From Methylobacterium sp. B4 (GTDB lineage: Bacteria; Pseudomonadota; Alphaproteobacteria; Rhizobiales; Beijerinckiaceae), in contig NZ_QJJJ01000003.1 of assembly GCF_003201865.1 (NCBI RefSeq), positions 1 to 64,000 of the forward strand: a stretch of 64,000 bases of DNA, written 5' to 3'. The notes below the pieces were generated by a model. That model saw only the letters and a program-made list of their open reading frames with translations. It was not told the origin of the DNA and searched no databases. A program made the translations under genes and the position numbers. Every line of letters starts with the position of its first letter. Position 1 is the first letter of the stretch. Shown one piece after another: positions 9,041 to 17,688 of this stretch.

Positions 9041-10285
9041 TCAGGCGCCCGCCTCCATCTCCCGCACGAAGCGAGCGATGCGCGGGGCGATGACGGAGCG
9101 ATAGCGCGAGCCGTTGAACACGCCGTAATGTCCCACCTTCTCCTGAAGGTGGTAGGCCTTGCGCGCCTCCGGCAGGTTCGGGGTCAGGTCGAGGGCCGCC
9201 CGGGTCTGGCCGACGCCGGAGATGTCGTCGTTCTCCCCCTCGACCGCGATGATGGCGCAGCGGCGGATCGCGGCCGGATCGACGAGCTTGCCCGCATGGC
9301 GCATGCGCCCGCGCGGCAGGGCGTGATCGACGAACACGGTCTGGACGGTCTGCAGGTAGAACTCGGCCGTGAGGTCCATCACGGCGAGATACTCGTCGTA
9401 GAACTCGCGGTGCTTTTCGGCCGAGTCGCCGTCGCCCGTGACGAGGTGGTGGAACATGTCCGTATGCGCAGTGACATGCCGGTCGAGGTTCATCGCCATG
9501 AAGCCCGAGAGCTGCAGGAAGCCCGGATAGACCCGCCGCAGCGCACCGGGATAGATCGGCGGCACGACCGTGATGCAGTTCTTCTCGAACCACTCCATGC
9601 CGCGCTCCTGCGCGAGGCAGTTCACGGCCGTGGGCGAACGGCGGGTGTCGATCGGGCCGCCCATCAGCGTCATCGAGACCGGCACGTCGGCCGAGCCCGC
9701 CGCCTCGGCGAGCGCGACCGCCGCGAAGACGGGGACGGCCGGCTGGCAGACGGCCATGACATGCAGGTCCGGTCCGAGGTCGCGGAACATCGCCCGCAGG
9801 TAGTCGATATACGTGTCGAGATCGAAGCGGCCTTCGAGCAGCGGCACCATCCGCGCGTCGGACCAATCCGTGATGAAGACTTGGTGATCGGGCAGCATCG
9901 CCTCGACGGTGCCGCGCAGGAGCGTCGCGTAATGGCCCGACATCGGCGCCACGATCAGGAGCTTCGGCTGAGACTGGACCGGGCCGTGGGCGAAGGCGCG
10001 GTCGAAGGTGATCACGCGGCAGAACGGCTTTTCCCAGACGACACGCTCCGTGACCGGCACGGACCGGCCGTCGACCACGGTCGTGGTGAGGCCGAAGGCC
10101 GGCTTGCCGTAGCGCCGGGTCACCCGCTCGAACATCTCGAGGGCGGCCGAAGCCGACCGGGCATAGGGGCCGTAGGCGAAGGGGTTTCCCGGGTTTTCCA
10201 GGCTGTGCCGCGCCGCATCGGCCGCGAGCCGGGCGGGCGTCAGCATCGCGCGCGCGGTCTCGTACCAGACATATGCCAGGTCCAT
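9041..10285 (-). CDS. phaZ: Intracellular poly(3-hydroxybutyrate) depolymerase
   Basis: An alpha/beta-hydrolase-like protein of about 414 residues that mobilises stored PHB granules. It belongs to the intracellular type with a cysteine nucleophile: the pseudo-lipase box is VCQPAVPVF, Cys near residue 180. The acid and His are likely in VEGENDDISG and KVGHYGVFNG, both well conserved in this family. Other hallmarks are LIVAPMSGHYATLLRGTVE and DHQVFITDWSDAR. I take the ATG at 10285 (MDLAYVWYET), which has GAGGG upstream; a TTG lies 15 bases earlier. PHB storage fits a methylotroph or another rhizobial-type bacterium. Confidence 0.93.
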   Translation of the reverse strand: MDLAYVWYETARAMLTPARLAADAARHSLENPGNPFAYGPYARSASAALEMFERVTRRYGKPAFGLTTTVVDGRSVPVTERVVWEKPFCRVITFDRAFAHGPVQSQPKLLIVAPMSGHYATLLRGTVEAMLPDHQVFITDWSDARMVPLLEGRFDLDTYIDYLRAMFRDLGPDLHVMAVCQPAVPVFAAVALAEAAGSADVPVSMTLMGGPIDTRRSPTAVNCLAQERGMEWFEKNCITVVPPIYPGALRRVYPGFLQLSGFMAMNLDRHVTAHTDMFHHLVTGDGDSAEKHREFYDEYLAVMDLTAEFYLQTVQTVFVDHALPRGRMRHAGKLVDPAAIRRCAIIAVEGENDDISGVGQTRAALDLTPNLPEARKAYHLQEKVGHYGVFNGSRYRSVIAPRIARFVREMEAGA

Positions 10286-10440
10286 CTCGGCATCCCTCAA
10301 CCTGTTCCCGGAATCGCTCTTAACAGATGTTGGTCTGCCGATGATCCATCGAATCGACCCAAGAAATGCGGTTCGACGATCATAGCGCCCGCGGATGTCA
10401 CAGTAGACGCGGCCCCGGCCAGCCCTATCGTAGCGGCACC

Positions 10441-11835
10441 ATGATCGACGCGGCCCACGACACTCTCACGCCGACGGGCCGCCACCTGCGGCTCGACACC
10501 TTCGTGCGCCTGCGCTGGCTGGCGCTGACCGGGCAGAGCGCCGCGGTGATCGGCGCCCGGTTCGGTCTCGGGCTGAATCTTCCTTTCGGCTGGTGCTTCC
10601 TTGTCATCGCCGCCTCGTGCTGGCTGAACCTCGCCCTGCGCATCCGCTTCCCGGCGAGCTACCGCCTCAGCGACGATTCGGCCGCCCTTCTCCTGGCCTT
10701 CGACATCGTCCAGCTCGCCGGCCTGCTGTTCCTCACGGGCGGACTTCAGAACCCCTTCTCGCTCCTGTTTCTCGCCCCGGTGCTGATCTCGGCCACCGCC
10801 CTGCCCCCGGAGCGGACGCTGGCGCTCGGCCTTCTCGCGGTCGGCCTCGCCACCCTGCTGGCCCTGGTTCACCGGCCCCTGCCCTGGTTCGCCGATGGGC
10901 GCATCGAGTTGCCCTTCCTCTACGTCTCGGGCGTCTGGACCGCGATCCTGCTCGGCACCGCCTTCACCGGCGTCTACGCATGGCGGGTGGCGGAGGAGAC
11001 CCGCCAGCTCGCCCAGGCGCTCGCGGCGACCGAACTCGTGCTCGCCCGCGAACAGCACCTGTCGCAGCTCGACGGGCTTGCGGCGGCGGCGGCGCACGAA
11101 CTCGGCACGCCGCTCGGCACCATCATGGTCGTCGCCAAGGAACTCGACAGGCAGCTCGGCCCCACCGCCTCCCCGGCGGTGGCCGAGGATCTGAGCCTGC
11201 TGCGGGATCAGGTGGATCGCTGCCGGGGCATCCTCTCGAAGCTGACCTCCATGGGCGAGGACACCGAGGAGGGCGGCGGCTTCCTCGCCACCGTCACCTT
11301 CGGTCACCTGATCGAGGAGCTGGTGGCGCCCCAGCGTGCCATGGGCGTCGCCGTCGAGGTGTCCAAGCAGGGCGAGGGTCCCGAACCCGTCTGCCGTCGC
11401 AATCCCGGCGTGATGTTTGGCCTCGCCAACATCCTCGACAACGCCGTCGACTTCGCCGAGACGCGGGTCACGGTCGAGGCACGCTGGAGCGCCGAGCGCG
11501 TCTGGCTGGCGATCCGCGATGACGGCCCCGGCTTCCCGAGCGAGGTGCTGCTGCGGGCGGGCGAGCCCTACGTGACGACCCGCGGGCGCGGCCGCTCGCG
11601 CGAGGCCGACCAGACAGGGGGTGGACTCGGTCTCGGCCTCTTCATCGCCAAGACGCTGATCGAGCGGTCCGGCGCGCAGTTCATGCTCTCGAACAGTACG
11701 GAAATTGGGCAGCACGGCGCCGCGGTCCGGATCTCCTGGGCGCGTCACATTTTCGAGAGGGATGCGATTGCGCCCCAACGCGTTGCGCACAATTCTCTGA
11801 CACCCCTAACGGAACGCGATGCCGCACCCATATAA
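10441..11835 (+). CDS. regB: Redox-sensing histidine kinase RegB/PrrB/ActS
   Basis: About 464 residues. The N-terminal half has about six membrane segments and carries the ubiquinone-binding heptapeptide GGLQNPF near residue 100. The H-box HELGTPLG (His near 219) follows. The redox-active cysteine occurs in DRCRGILSKL near residue 261. The ATPase domain shows NILDNAVDFA (N box), DDGPGF (G1) and GGGLGLGLFIAKTLIERSG (G2). These are all hallmarks of RegB, which signals the ubiquinone pool and oxygen state to RegA. The ATG at 10441 starts MIDAAHDTLT. The gene ends 36 bases before the response regulator start, so the pair is an operon. Confidence 0.95.
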   Translation: MIDAAHDTLTPTGRHLRLDTFVRLRWLALTGQSAAVIGARFGLGLNLPFGWCFLVIAASCWLNLALRIRFPASYRLSDDSAALLLAFDIVQLAGLLFLTGGLQNPFSLLFLAPVLISATALPPERTLALGLLAVGLATLLALVHRPLPWFADGRIELPFLYVSGVWTAILLGTAFTGVYAWRVAEETRQLAQALAATELVLAREQHLSQLDGLAAAAAHELGTPLGTIMVVAKELDRQLGPTASPAVAEDLSLLRDQVDRCRGILSKLTSMGEDTEEGGGFLATVTFGHLIEELVAPQRAMGVAVEVSKQGEGPEPVCRRNPGVMFGLANILDNAVDFAETRVTVEARWSAERVWLAIRDDGPGFPSEVLLRAGEPYVTTRGRGRSREADQTGGGLGLGLFIAKTLIERSGAQFMLSNSTEIGQHGAAVRISWARHIFERDAIAPQRVAHNSLTPLTERDAAPI

Positions 11836-11871
11836 TGCGTTCAGATGACACGAACCGACGAGGAGCGCCGC

Positions 11872-12474
11872 ATGCTGACGCAGAGCGGTACGACAGTGGC
11901 GGGCTCGGACGCCGCTTTTCTTTCCGAATCCGATCCCTTGGCCGCCTTCAGCGATCGCAGCCTGCTGATCGTTGACGACGACAAGCCTTTCTCGACCCGT
12001 CTGGCCCGGGCCATGGAAGCGCGCGGATACGAAGTGCACGTGGCCGAGAGCGTCAACGAGGGCGTGGCGGCCGTCGAGAGCCGGGCACCGGCCTTCGCCG
12101 TGATCGACATGCGCTTGGCCGACGGCAACGGGCTCGACGTGATCGCTCGCCTCAAGGAGCGTCGCCCCGAAGCGCGCGGCGTCATTCTGACCGGCTACGG
12201 CAACATCGCCACGGCGGTCACGGCGGTGAAGCTCGGTGCCTTCGACTATCTCGCCAAGCCGGCGGATGCCGACGAGATCCACGGCACGCTCATGGCTCAG
12301 CCGGGCGAGCGGGCCGATCCGCCGGAAAACCCGATGTCGGCCGACCGGGTGCGCTGGGAGCATATCCAGCGTGTCTACGAGCTGTGTGGGCGCAACGTGT
12401 CCGAGACGGCGCGGCGGCTCAACATGCACCGCCGCACGCTTCAGCGGATTCTCGCCAAGCGGGCACCGCGCTGA
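11872..12474 (+). CDS. regA: Response regulator RegA/PrrA/ActR
   Basis: About 200 residues. The receiver domain has the acidic pair at LLIVDDDKPF, the phospho-acceptor Asp in FAVIDMRLADGNGL, and the conserved Lys in DYLAKPAD. A linker leads to a Fis-type helix-turn-helix at the C-terminus (CGRNVSETARRLNMHRRTLQRILAK), which is almost invariant in RegA proteins. It works with RegB to control energy metabolism genes. I prefer the second ATG (MLTQSGTT) because GAGGAG stands six bases upstream; the first ATG at 11845 would add nine residues. The gene is closed by a strong terminator. Confidence 0.95.
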   Translation: MLTQSGTTVAGSDAAFLSESDPLAAFSDRSLLIVDDDKPFSTRLARAMEARGYEVHVAESVNEGVAAVESRAPAFAVIDMRLADGNGLDVIARLKERRPEARGVILTGYGNIATAVTAVKLGAFDYLAKPADADEIHGTLMAQPGERADPPENPMSADRVRWEHIQRVYELCGRNVSETARRLNMHRRTLQRILAKRAPR

Positions 12475-12480
12475 CATCCG

Positions 12481-12515
12481 AAGGGCCGGCGGATCGAACC
12501 GCCGGCCCTTCTTTT
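12481..12515 (+). terminator. Rho-independent terminator of regBA
   Basis: A perfect 12-base-pair stem (AAGGGCCGGCGG / CCGCCGGCCCTT) with the loop ATCGAA is followed by CTTTT, directly after the regA stop codon. Confidence 0.9.
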
Positions 12516-12719
12516 ATGAATCGGCCCGACGCCGGCCGTCGCTTTGCAGCCGAAGCGAAACGGGGCGCCGTCCTGTCTGAAGCGCGTGCGGTGCCGTCTT
12601 CCGGCCTGATCCCTGTCCCCCTCATCGCCGATGGAATGGGGGCATCCGTCCGGAACGGTTGCGCCGGATACCGGGCTCGGGCTAGTTCGCCTGAAGAGAC
12701 GGAACGGGTGCGCGCGCCT

Positions 12720-12944
12720 ATGCGAAACCTCATCACGATTTTGAGCCTGATGATCTTGGTCGGAACCGAAGTGTTCGCGGCGGCCATCGCGGCTGGCTGG
12801 GCACTGGCCGGGCTGCTCGACCTGGGTGATCGCGTCGGGCATGTGCTCATGGGCGTGTTCAGCCTGATCGCGGCCTGGATCATGCTGCAGCTCTGGCGCC
12901 GGGCCACCGAGGCCGAGCCGATCGGCTCGACCGCGCGCCGGTAG
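12720..12944 (+). CDS. Small two-helix membrane protein
   Basis: 74 residues, start MRNLITILSL. Two hydrophobic helices are visible (about residues 4-34 and 42-60), joined by a short loop DLGDRVGH, with a charged tail ending in ATEAEPIGSTARR. It has no recognised family. The reading frame stays open upstream, but the coding-like part begins at this ATG. It stands alone between the regA terminator and purS. Confidence 0.6.
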   Translation: MRNLITILSLMILVGTEVFAAAIAAGWALAGLLDLGDRVGHVLMGVFSLIAAWIMLQLWRRATEAEPIGSTARR

Positions 12945-13069
12945 AACGCTCGCGAGCCGCGAGCCGGCTCGCTGCGGATGGCTCGCACGGCAGCGAACAC
13001 CGCCCTCCTCCGTCCCGGCCTCGTCGCTCGACCGACGCGGCCCGCCGACCCTCCAGACGAGTCCCCGCC

Positions 13070-13309
13070 ATGAAAGCCCGCATCGTCGTCACCTTGAAGA
13101 CCGGCGTTCTCGACCCGCAGGGGAAGGCGATCGAAGCGGCCCTGACCTCGTTCGGGATCGACGCGATCTCCGGCGTGCGCCAGGGCAAGGTCTTCGATCT
13201 CGAAGTGGCGGGCGAGAACCGTGAGCAGGCCGAGGCGGCGCTGAAGGCCGCCTGCGAGAAGCTGCTCGCGAACACCGTCGTCGAGAACTACACCGTCGAG
13301 ATCGTCTGA
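13070..13309 (+). CDS. purS: FGAM synthetase subunit PurS
   Basis: 79 residues. The small structural subunit of the three-part formylglycinamidine synthetase (PurS-PurQ-PurL) bridges the ammonia-producing and ligase subunits. Family signatures are LKTGVLDPQGKAIEAAL, VRQGKVFDLEV and the C-terminal NTVVENYTVEIV. The stop overlaps the purQ start by one base (TGATG), so the two subunits are translationally coupled. purL is not in this window. Confidence 0.97.
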   Translation: MKARIVVTLKTGVLDPQGKAIEAALTSFGIDAISGVRQGKVFDLEVAGENREQAEAALKAACEKLLANTVVENYTVEIV

Positions 13310-13989
13310 TGCGCGCGGCCGTCGTCGTCTTCCCGGGCTCCAATCGCGACGGCGACGTGGCCCGGGCCCTCCGGCGCTCCGGGGCCGAGGTCTCCAGCAT
13401 CTGGCACACCGAGACGGAACTGCCCGCGGGCACCGATCTCGCCGTCGTGCCAGGCGGGTTCTCCTACGGCGATTACCTGCGCTGCGGCGCCATCGCCGGC
13501 CGGGCGGCGGCAATGGATGCGGTTCGAGCGCACGCCGCGAAGGGCGGCCTCGTGCTCGGCATCTGCAACGGCTTCCAGATCCTGTGCGAGTCGGGACTGC
13601 TGCCCGGCGTGCTGATGCGCAACGTCAATCGCCGCTTCATCTGCCACCGGCAGTTCCTGCGGGTCGAGCGCAGCGATACGCGCTTCACCTCGGCCTACCG
13701 CCAGGGACAGGTCATCGACGTCTGCGTGGCACACGGCGAGGGCAACTACTTCGCCGATCCCGAGACGATCCGTCGGCTCGAGGACGAGGGCCGCGTGGCC
13801 TTCCGCTACTGCGACGCCGAGGGCGGCCTCACCGAGGATGCAAACCGCAACGGTTCGCTCAACTCCATCGCCGGGATCTATTCGGAGCAGAGCAACGTGC
13901 TCGGCATGATGCCGCACCCGGAAAACTTCGTGGACGCCTTGGTCGGCGGCACGGACGGCAAGGGGCTGTTCGACAGCTTGGCTGCCTGA
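13309..13989 (+). CDS. purQ: FGAM synthetase glutaminase subunit PurQ
   Basis: 226 residues. A class I glutamine amidotransferase supplying ammonia to PurL. The nucleophile elbow is GICNGFQILCESG (Cys in GICNG). The catalytic His-Glu pair is in MMPHPENFVDALVG near the C-terminus. The N-terminal VVVFPGSNRDGDVARALR and GGFSYGDYLRCGAIA are typical of bacterial PurQ. It follows purS by a one-base overlap. The gap downstream holds a repeat element. Confidence 0.97.
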   Translation: MRAAVVVFPGSNRDGDVARALRRSGAEVSSIWHTETELPAGTDLAVVPGGFSYGDYLRCGAIAGRAAAMDAVRAHAAKGGLVLGICNGFQILCESGLLPGVLMRNVNRRFICHRQFLRVERSDTRFTSAYRQGQVIDVCVAHGEGNYFADPETIRRLEDEGRVAFRYCDAEGGLTEDANRNGSLNSIAGIYSEQSNVLGMMPHPENFVDALVGGTDGKGLFDSLAA

Positions 13990-14026
13990 ACGGAGCGTCT
14001 CGGAACGCTTCGCGCTCGTTGCAGTC

Positions 14027-14118
14027 CGTCATCGCGAGGCGAAGGCGAAGCGATCCAGGGCGCGACAGACCCGGACAGGGCTGCGACCTGGATCGCTTCG
14101 CTCTACCGCGCCATGACG
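14027..14118. repeat. REP-like palindromic intergenic repeat, copy 1
   Basis: A roughly 92-base imperfect inverted repeat begins CGTCATCGCGAGGCGAAG and ends in ATGACG, with inner arms GAAGCGATCCAGG and CCTGGATCGCTTC. A related copy lies at 34265. Such CGTCAT...GCGAGG...ATCCAGG elements are widespread, short, non-coding intergenic repeats in alphaproteobacteria. It lies between purQ (+) and apt (-), where it could also end transcription. Confidence 0.7.
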
Positions 14119-14183
14119 AGGCGAACATCCCGATTCGTTGAAGCCGCGCTCGCCCGTCCCGGGATGACGGGCACCGGCGAGGG

Positions 14184-14729
14184 TCAGTGCCCCTCGAACT
14201 CCATGAGCGTGCGCACGGTGACGCCGAGATCGCGCAGGCGCTGGGCGCCGCCGATCTCGGGCAGGTCGATCACGAAGCAGGCGGCCACCACCTCGGCGCC
14301 GAGCTGGCGCAGCAGGTTCACCGCCGCCGTGGCGGTTCCGCCGGTGGCGATGAGGTCGTCGACGAGGATCACCCGGTCGCCGGGCCGGATCGCATCGACG
14401 TGGATCTCGATCTCGTCGGTGCCGTATTCCAGCGCGTAGGCGGTCGAGACGGTCTTGTGGGGCAGCTTGCCCTTCTTGCGGATCGGCACGAAGCCCGAGG
14501 AGAGCTGGTGCGCCACCGCCCCGCCCAGGATGAAGCCGCGGGCTTCGATGCCCGCGACCTGATCGATCCGGCCGCCCGCATAGGGGTGGATCAGCGAATC
14601 GACCGCCCGGCGGAAGGAGCGCGGGTCGCTCAGAAGGGTGGTGATGTCGCGGAAGATGATGCCCGGCTTCGGATAGTCGGGAATCGAGCGGACCGAATCC
14701 TTGAGGGCGGAGTGGCGGCGGGCTTCCAT
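14184..14729 (-). CDS. apt: Adenine phosphoribosyltransferase
   Basis: 181 residues. Converts adenine and PRPP to AMP. The PRPP-binding loop is [18 protein letters not shown]. The N-terminal [18 protein letters not shown] and [14 protein letters not shown] are characteristic of Apt, and [11 protein letters not shown] matches its flexible hood region. The start is the ATG of [10 protein letters not shown]; a longer frame exists but overlaps the inositol monophosphatase gene without recognisable sequence. The upstream neighbour on the same strand is the inositol monophosphatase 75 bases away, so a shared transcript is possible. Confidence 0.96.
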   Translation of the reverse strand: MEARRHSALKDSVRSIPDYPKPGIIFRDITTLLSDPRSFRRAVDSLIHPYAGGRIDQVAGIEARGFILGGAVAHQLSSGFVPIRKKGKLPHKTVSTAYALEYGTDEIEIHVDAIRPGDRVILVDDLIATGGTATAAVNLLRQLGAEVVAACFVIDLPEIGGAQRLRDLGVTVRTLMEFEGH

Positions 14730-14803
14730 GCGGGTCGCTCGTTTCTCAGAAGAACGCGGGAGATCGGAACAGGAGGAGCGGTGGCAAGCGATGCCCCGCG
14801 CCC

Positions 14804-15598
14804 TCAGGCGGCGGCCTTGCGCAGGAGACCGATCAGCTCGCGGTGCAACACCTCGTTGCCGCAGGCCACGGAGCGGGCCGCGAGCGGCTCCGCGCCTCCG
14901 TCGGCGCTGGAGACGAAGCCGCCGGCCTCGCGCACGAGGATGATGCCGGCCGCGATGTCCCAGGTCTGCAGGTCGCGCTCCCAGTAGAGATCGGTCCGGC
15001 CGCAAGCGACGTAGGCGAGATCGAGCGCCGCCGAGCCGAAGCGACGGGTGCCGCCGGAAACCGCCATCACCGCGGCGATCTCCTTCAGCAGGCGGCCGTG
15101 GCTGCCGCGGCCGAGATAAGGCGTGCCGTAGGCCACCACCGCGTCGGCGAGGTCCTGGCGGCCCGAGACGCGCAGGCGGCGGTTGTTGAGGAAGGCGCCC
15201 TTGCCGCGCTCGGCGATGAACAGCTCGTCCTTGGCCGGATCGTAGATCACGCCGGCCACGATCTGCCCGTCGCGTTCGAGCCCGACCGAGATCGCGAAAT
15301 GCGGGATGCCGTGCAGGAAGTTGGTGGTGCCGTCGAGGGGATCGACGTGCCAGGTATGGCTCCGGTCGGTGCCCTCGATATTCCCGCTCTCCTCCATGAT
15401 GAGGCCGTAGCCGGGCCGCGCCTTCATCAGCGCATCGCGCAGGACCTCCTCCGCCTTCCGGTCGGCGGCCGAGACGAAGTTGCCGGGGCCCTTACGGGAG
15501 ACCTGCAAGTTCTCGATCTCGCCGAAGTCGCGCTTGAGCCCGCGGGCAGCCTTGCGCACGGCATCGACCATGACGGTCATCAGGGGGGAGTTGATCAT
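14804..15598 (-). CDS. suhB: Inositol monophosphatase family protein
   Basis: 264 residues. The Mg-dependent phosphatase motif 1 is [19 protein letters not shown] (DPLDGTTNF), with the preceding acidic residues in [11 protein letters not shown]. The C-terminal motif is present as [38 protein letters not shown] is typical of SuhB/IMPase. It hydrolyses myo-inositol phosphate or related substrates; E. coli SuhB also takes part in rRNA antitermination, which cannot be judged from here. It starts at the ATG of [10 protein letters not shown]. Confidence 0.92.
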   Translation of the reverse strand: MINSPLMTVMVDAVRKAARGLKRDFGEIENLQVSRKGPGNFVSAADRKAEEVLRDALMKARPGYGLIMEESGNIEGTDRSHTWHVDPLDGTTNFLHGIPHFAISVGLERDGQIVAGVIYDPAKDELFIAERGKGAFLNNRRLRVSGRQDLADAVVAYGTPYLGRGSHGRLLKEIAAVMAVSGGTRRFGSAALDLAYVACGRTDLYWERDLQTWDIAAGIILVREAGGFVSSADGGAEPLAARSVACGNEVLHRELIGLLRKAAA

Positions 15599-15793
15599 GC
15601 GGTTCGCGCTCGAAGCCCCCGAGGGGCGCCTTGCTGGAAGAGGAATCTGTCAGCGCTTCTATACGCCTCGCGCCGCAGCGCCAGGGGTGATCGGCGCAAG
15701 GGCGATATCCGGCAGGGTCCGGCAGAGCGAGCCTTCGCGCAAGTCGCGTGCCCCGCCGGCGGTCCACCGCCGGAGGCCGTGCCGTTCGGTCAA

Positions 15794-16036
15794 CTCTACG
15801 GCACGTCGATCGGCCTCGACGCAGCCCGTCGCGCGGTCCAGCGGCGGAAGCCGAGGCGGGCAAGCACAGGCCGCCGGCTCGGCCTATCACGGCAGCCTCG
15901 ACCCGGAACTGGCGGCCTCGCCGAGCGGTTTCCGCTGGTGGACGAGGGCCGGATCGTCGGTGCCATCGGCTGCTCCGGCGGCACGGGCGATCAGGATACG
16001 GTGGTCTGCCAAGCGGGCATCGCCGCTCTCAAATGA
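15794..16036 (+). pseudogene. Remnant of a GlcG/HbpS (DUF336) heme-binding family gene
   Basis: Pieces of a GlcG/HbpS-type protein can be read in two frames. The first frame gives LYGTSIGLDAARRAV, the usual N-terminal helix. The next coding-like piece, AAEAEAGKHRPPA, needs a one-base shift. After a large loss of the middle, the first frame again gives PLVDEGRIVGAIGCSGGTGDQDT and AGIAAL, the standard C-terminus. An intact member has about 135-140 residues, while only about 80 codons remain. No start codon with a ribosome site is visible. The stop overlaps the end of thiE on the other strand. It is surely non-functional as a full GlcG protein. Confidence 0.75.
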
Positions 16037-16646
16037 GCCCTGCGAGGAGCCGGGCGGTGGCAGCGCGCGGATCGGGTCCGCGCATCACGCCGCCCATCAC
16101 GGCGACGCCCGCCGCCCCGGCCTCGCGGCAGGCGCGGCCGTTGTCGCTTTCGATTCCGCCGAGCGCGAAGACCGGCAGGCGATGGGCCGCCGCGGCGCGC
16201 AAGGCGGCGAGGCCGAGGGCGGGACCGTAGCCGGGCTTGCTCGCGGTCGGGAAAATCGGGCTGAGCGTGGCGTAGTCGGCACCCATCGCCTCGGCCGCAG
16301 CGATCTCCGCGACCGAGTGGGCGGAGAACCCGATCAATGCCGCCGCGCCGAGTGATTTCCGCGCCGCACGAATGCCGTCGATCCCGGCGGAGCCCGGCAG
16401 GTGCACGCCCTGCGCCCCGGTCTCGGCCGCCAGATCCGCGTCGCCGCCGACGACGAGGCGGCCGCCCGCCGGCCTGAGCAGGGCGATCAGGTCGCGGGCG
16501 AGATCCCGACGCGCGCCCCGGTCGAGGTCGCGGTCGCGCAGCCAGACGAAGCGCGCACCGCCCGCCACCGCCGCGCGGACGGTCTCAGTCAGCGGCCGCG
16601 CCGCACCGTGGCGGTCGGTGACGACGAGGAGCGCCGGAAGCGTCAC
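16029..16646 (-). CDS. thiE: Thiamine-phosphate synthase
   Basis: 205 residues. Joins the pyrimidine and thiazole halves to thiamine phosphate. The TIM-barrel pattern is visible: WLRDRDL (usual VQLREK-type strand), GADYATLSPIFPTASKPGYGPALG (the FxTxxK/G loop) and VFALGGIESDN late in the barrel. It begins with GTG (M in MTLPALLVV). The gene is last in the thiO-thiS-thiG-thiE operon and starts six bases after the thiG stop. The VVTDR and GVHLPG segments also fit TenI-like proteins, a close relative. Operon context favours ThiE; TenI-type activity remains possible because the sequence is divergent from E. coli ThiE. Confidence 0.82.
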   Translation of the reverse strand: MTLPALLVVTDRHGAARPLTETVRAAVAGGARFVWLRDRDLDRGARRDLARDLIALLRPAGGRLVVGGDADLAAETGAQGVHLPGSAGIDGIRAARKSLGAAALIGFSAHSVAEIAAAEAMGADYATLSPIFPTASKPGYGPALGLAALRAAAAHRLPVFALGGIESDNGRACREAGAAGVAVMGGVMRGPDPRAATARLLAGLI

Positions 16647-16652
16647 CCGCCC

Positions 16653-17474
16653 TCACGAGCCGACGAGGCCGAGCTGCGGGCTCGACGGCTCGGCCCGGCC
16701 GCGGCGCGGAATCCGCCCGGCCCGATACGCGAGGCGGCCCGCCTCGACCGCGTGGCGCATGGCGCTTCCCATTCGCACCGGGTCGTCCGCCTTGGCGACC
16801 GCCGTGTTGATGAGGCAGGCGGCCGCACCCAGTTCCATGGCGATCACCGCGTCCGAGGCGGTACCGATGCCGGCATCGACGATGACCGGCACCTTGGCCC
16901 GGCGGCAGATCAGTTCGAGATTGGCCGGGTTGGCGACGCCCATGCCGGAGCCGATCAGCGAGCCCATCGGCATCACGGCGGCGCAGCCGAGATCGGCCAG
17001 CCGCTCGCAGACGACGGGGTCGTCGTTGCAATAGGGCAGCACGGTGAAGCCGTCGTCCACAAGGTGGCGGCAGGCTTCCAGGAGTTCGGCCACGTCGGGG
17101 TAGAGCGTCTCGCGGTCGCCGATCACCTCGACCTTGATCCAGTTCGTGCCGAGCGCCTCGCGGGCGAGTTCGGCGGTCATGATGGCGTCGCGGGCCGTCT
17201 CGCAGCCGGCGGTGTTGGGCAGGAAGCGCGCGCCCTTCAGCTTCTGGAACGTGTCCGAGCCGTGCCCCTGGAGCGAGACCCGGCGGATCGAGGCGGTGAC
17301 GACCTCCGCGCCCGAGGCGCGCACCGCCTCGGCCATGATCTCCTGGCTCGGGTAGCCCGCGGTCCCGATGAACAGGCGCGAGGAGAGCCGGATGCCGGCG
17401 ATCTCCAGGGCATCCTCCGGTTCGGCTGTCGTTCCGGCGGATGTCTGAGCGAGGGTGGTGTCGTGGTGGTTCAT
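16653..17474 (-). CDS. thiG: Thiazole synthase
   Basis: About 273 residues. Forms the thiazole phosphate from DXP, dehydroglycine and ThiS thiocarboxylate. Signatures are [39 protein letters not shown] (the NTAGC motif), [16 protein letters not shown], and [23 protein letters not shown] with the active-site region. I take the ATG at 17474 (MNHHDTTL), which sits just one base from the thiS stop; an upstream ATG would overlap thiS. The N-terminal 30 residues are a variable tail. Confidence 0.96.
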   Translation of the reverse strand: MNHHDTTLAQTSAGTTAEPEDALEIAGIRLSSRLFIGTAGYPSQEIMAEAVRASGAEVVTASIRRVSLQGHGSDTFQKLKGARFLPNTAGCETARDAIMTAELAREALGTNWIKVEVIGDRETLYPDVAELLEACRHLVDDGFTVLPYCNDDPVVCERLADLGCAAVMPMGSLIGSGMGVANPANLELICRRAKVPVIVDAGIGTASDAVIAMELGAAACLINTAVAKADDPVRMGSAMRHAVEAGRLAYRAGRIPRRGRAEPSSPQLGLVGS

Positions 17475-17475
17475 G

Positions 17476-17688
17476 TCAGCCTCCCTGCATGGCACGGACG
17501 ATCTCGATGCGGTCGCCCTCGTTGAGTGTGGTCTCGGCCCAGGCGTTCCTGCGCACCACCCGGCCGTTGAGCGCGATGGCGATGCCCTCGGCGCTCTCGA
17601 TGCCCCGCTCCTCGGCCTGCCACGCGAACAGGGCGGCGAGGTCGCTCTCGGAGCGCTCGCAGGATTCTCCGTTGACGGTCAGCCTCAT
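17476..17688 (-). CDS. thiS: Sulfur carrier protein ThiS
   Basis: 70 residues with a ubiquitin-like fold and the obligatory C-terminal di-glycine (AMQGG), which is adenylated and thiocarboxylated to carry sulfur to ThiG. MRLTVNGE at the start and [16 protein letters not shown] are the family pattern. The start overlaps the thiO stop by four bases (ATGA). Confidence 0.93.
   Translation of the reverse strand: MRLTVNGESCERSESDLAALFAWQAEERGIESAEGIAIALNGRVVRRNAWAETTLNEGDRIEIVRAMQGG

Noticed and set aside
14027..14118. Repeat element considered as a CRISPR or IS end
   Set aside because: Only one palindromic unit, no spacers, no transposase gene nearby.
15480..16355. Long + strand frame across the suhB-thiE interval as one gene
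   Set aside because: Most of it is antisense to suhB and thiE; only the short GlcG-like pieces in the gap look like protein.
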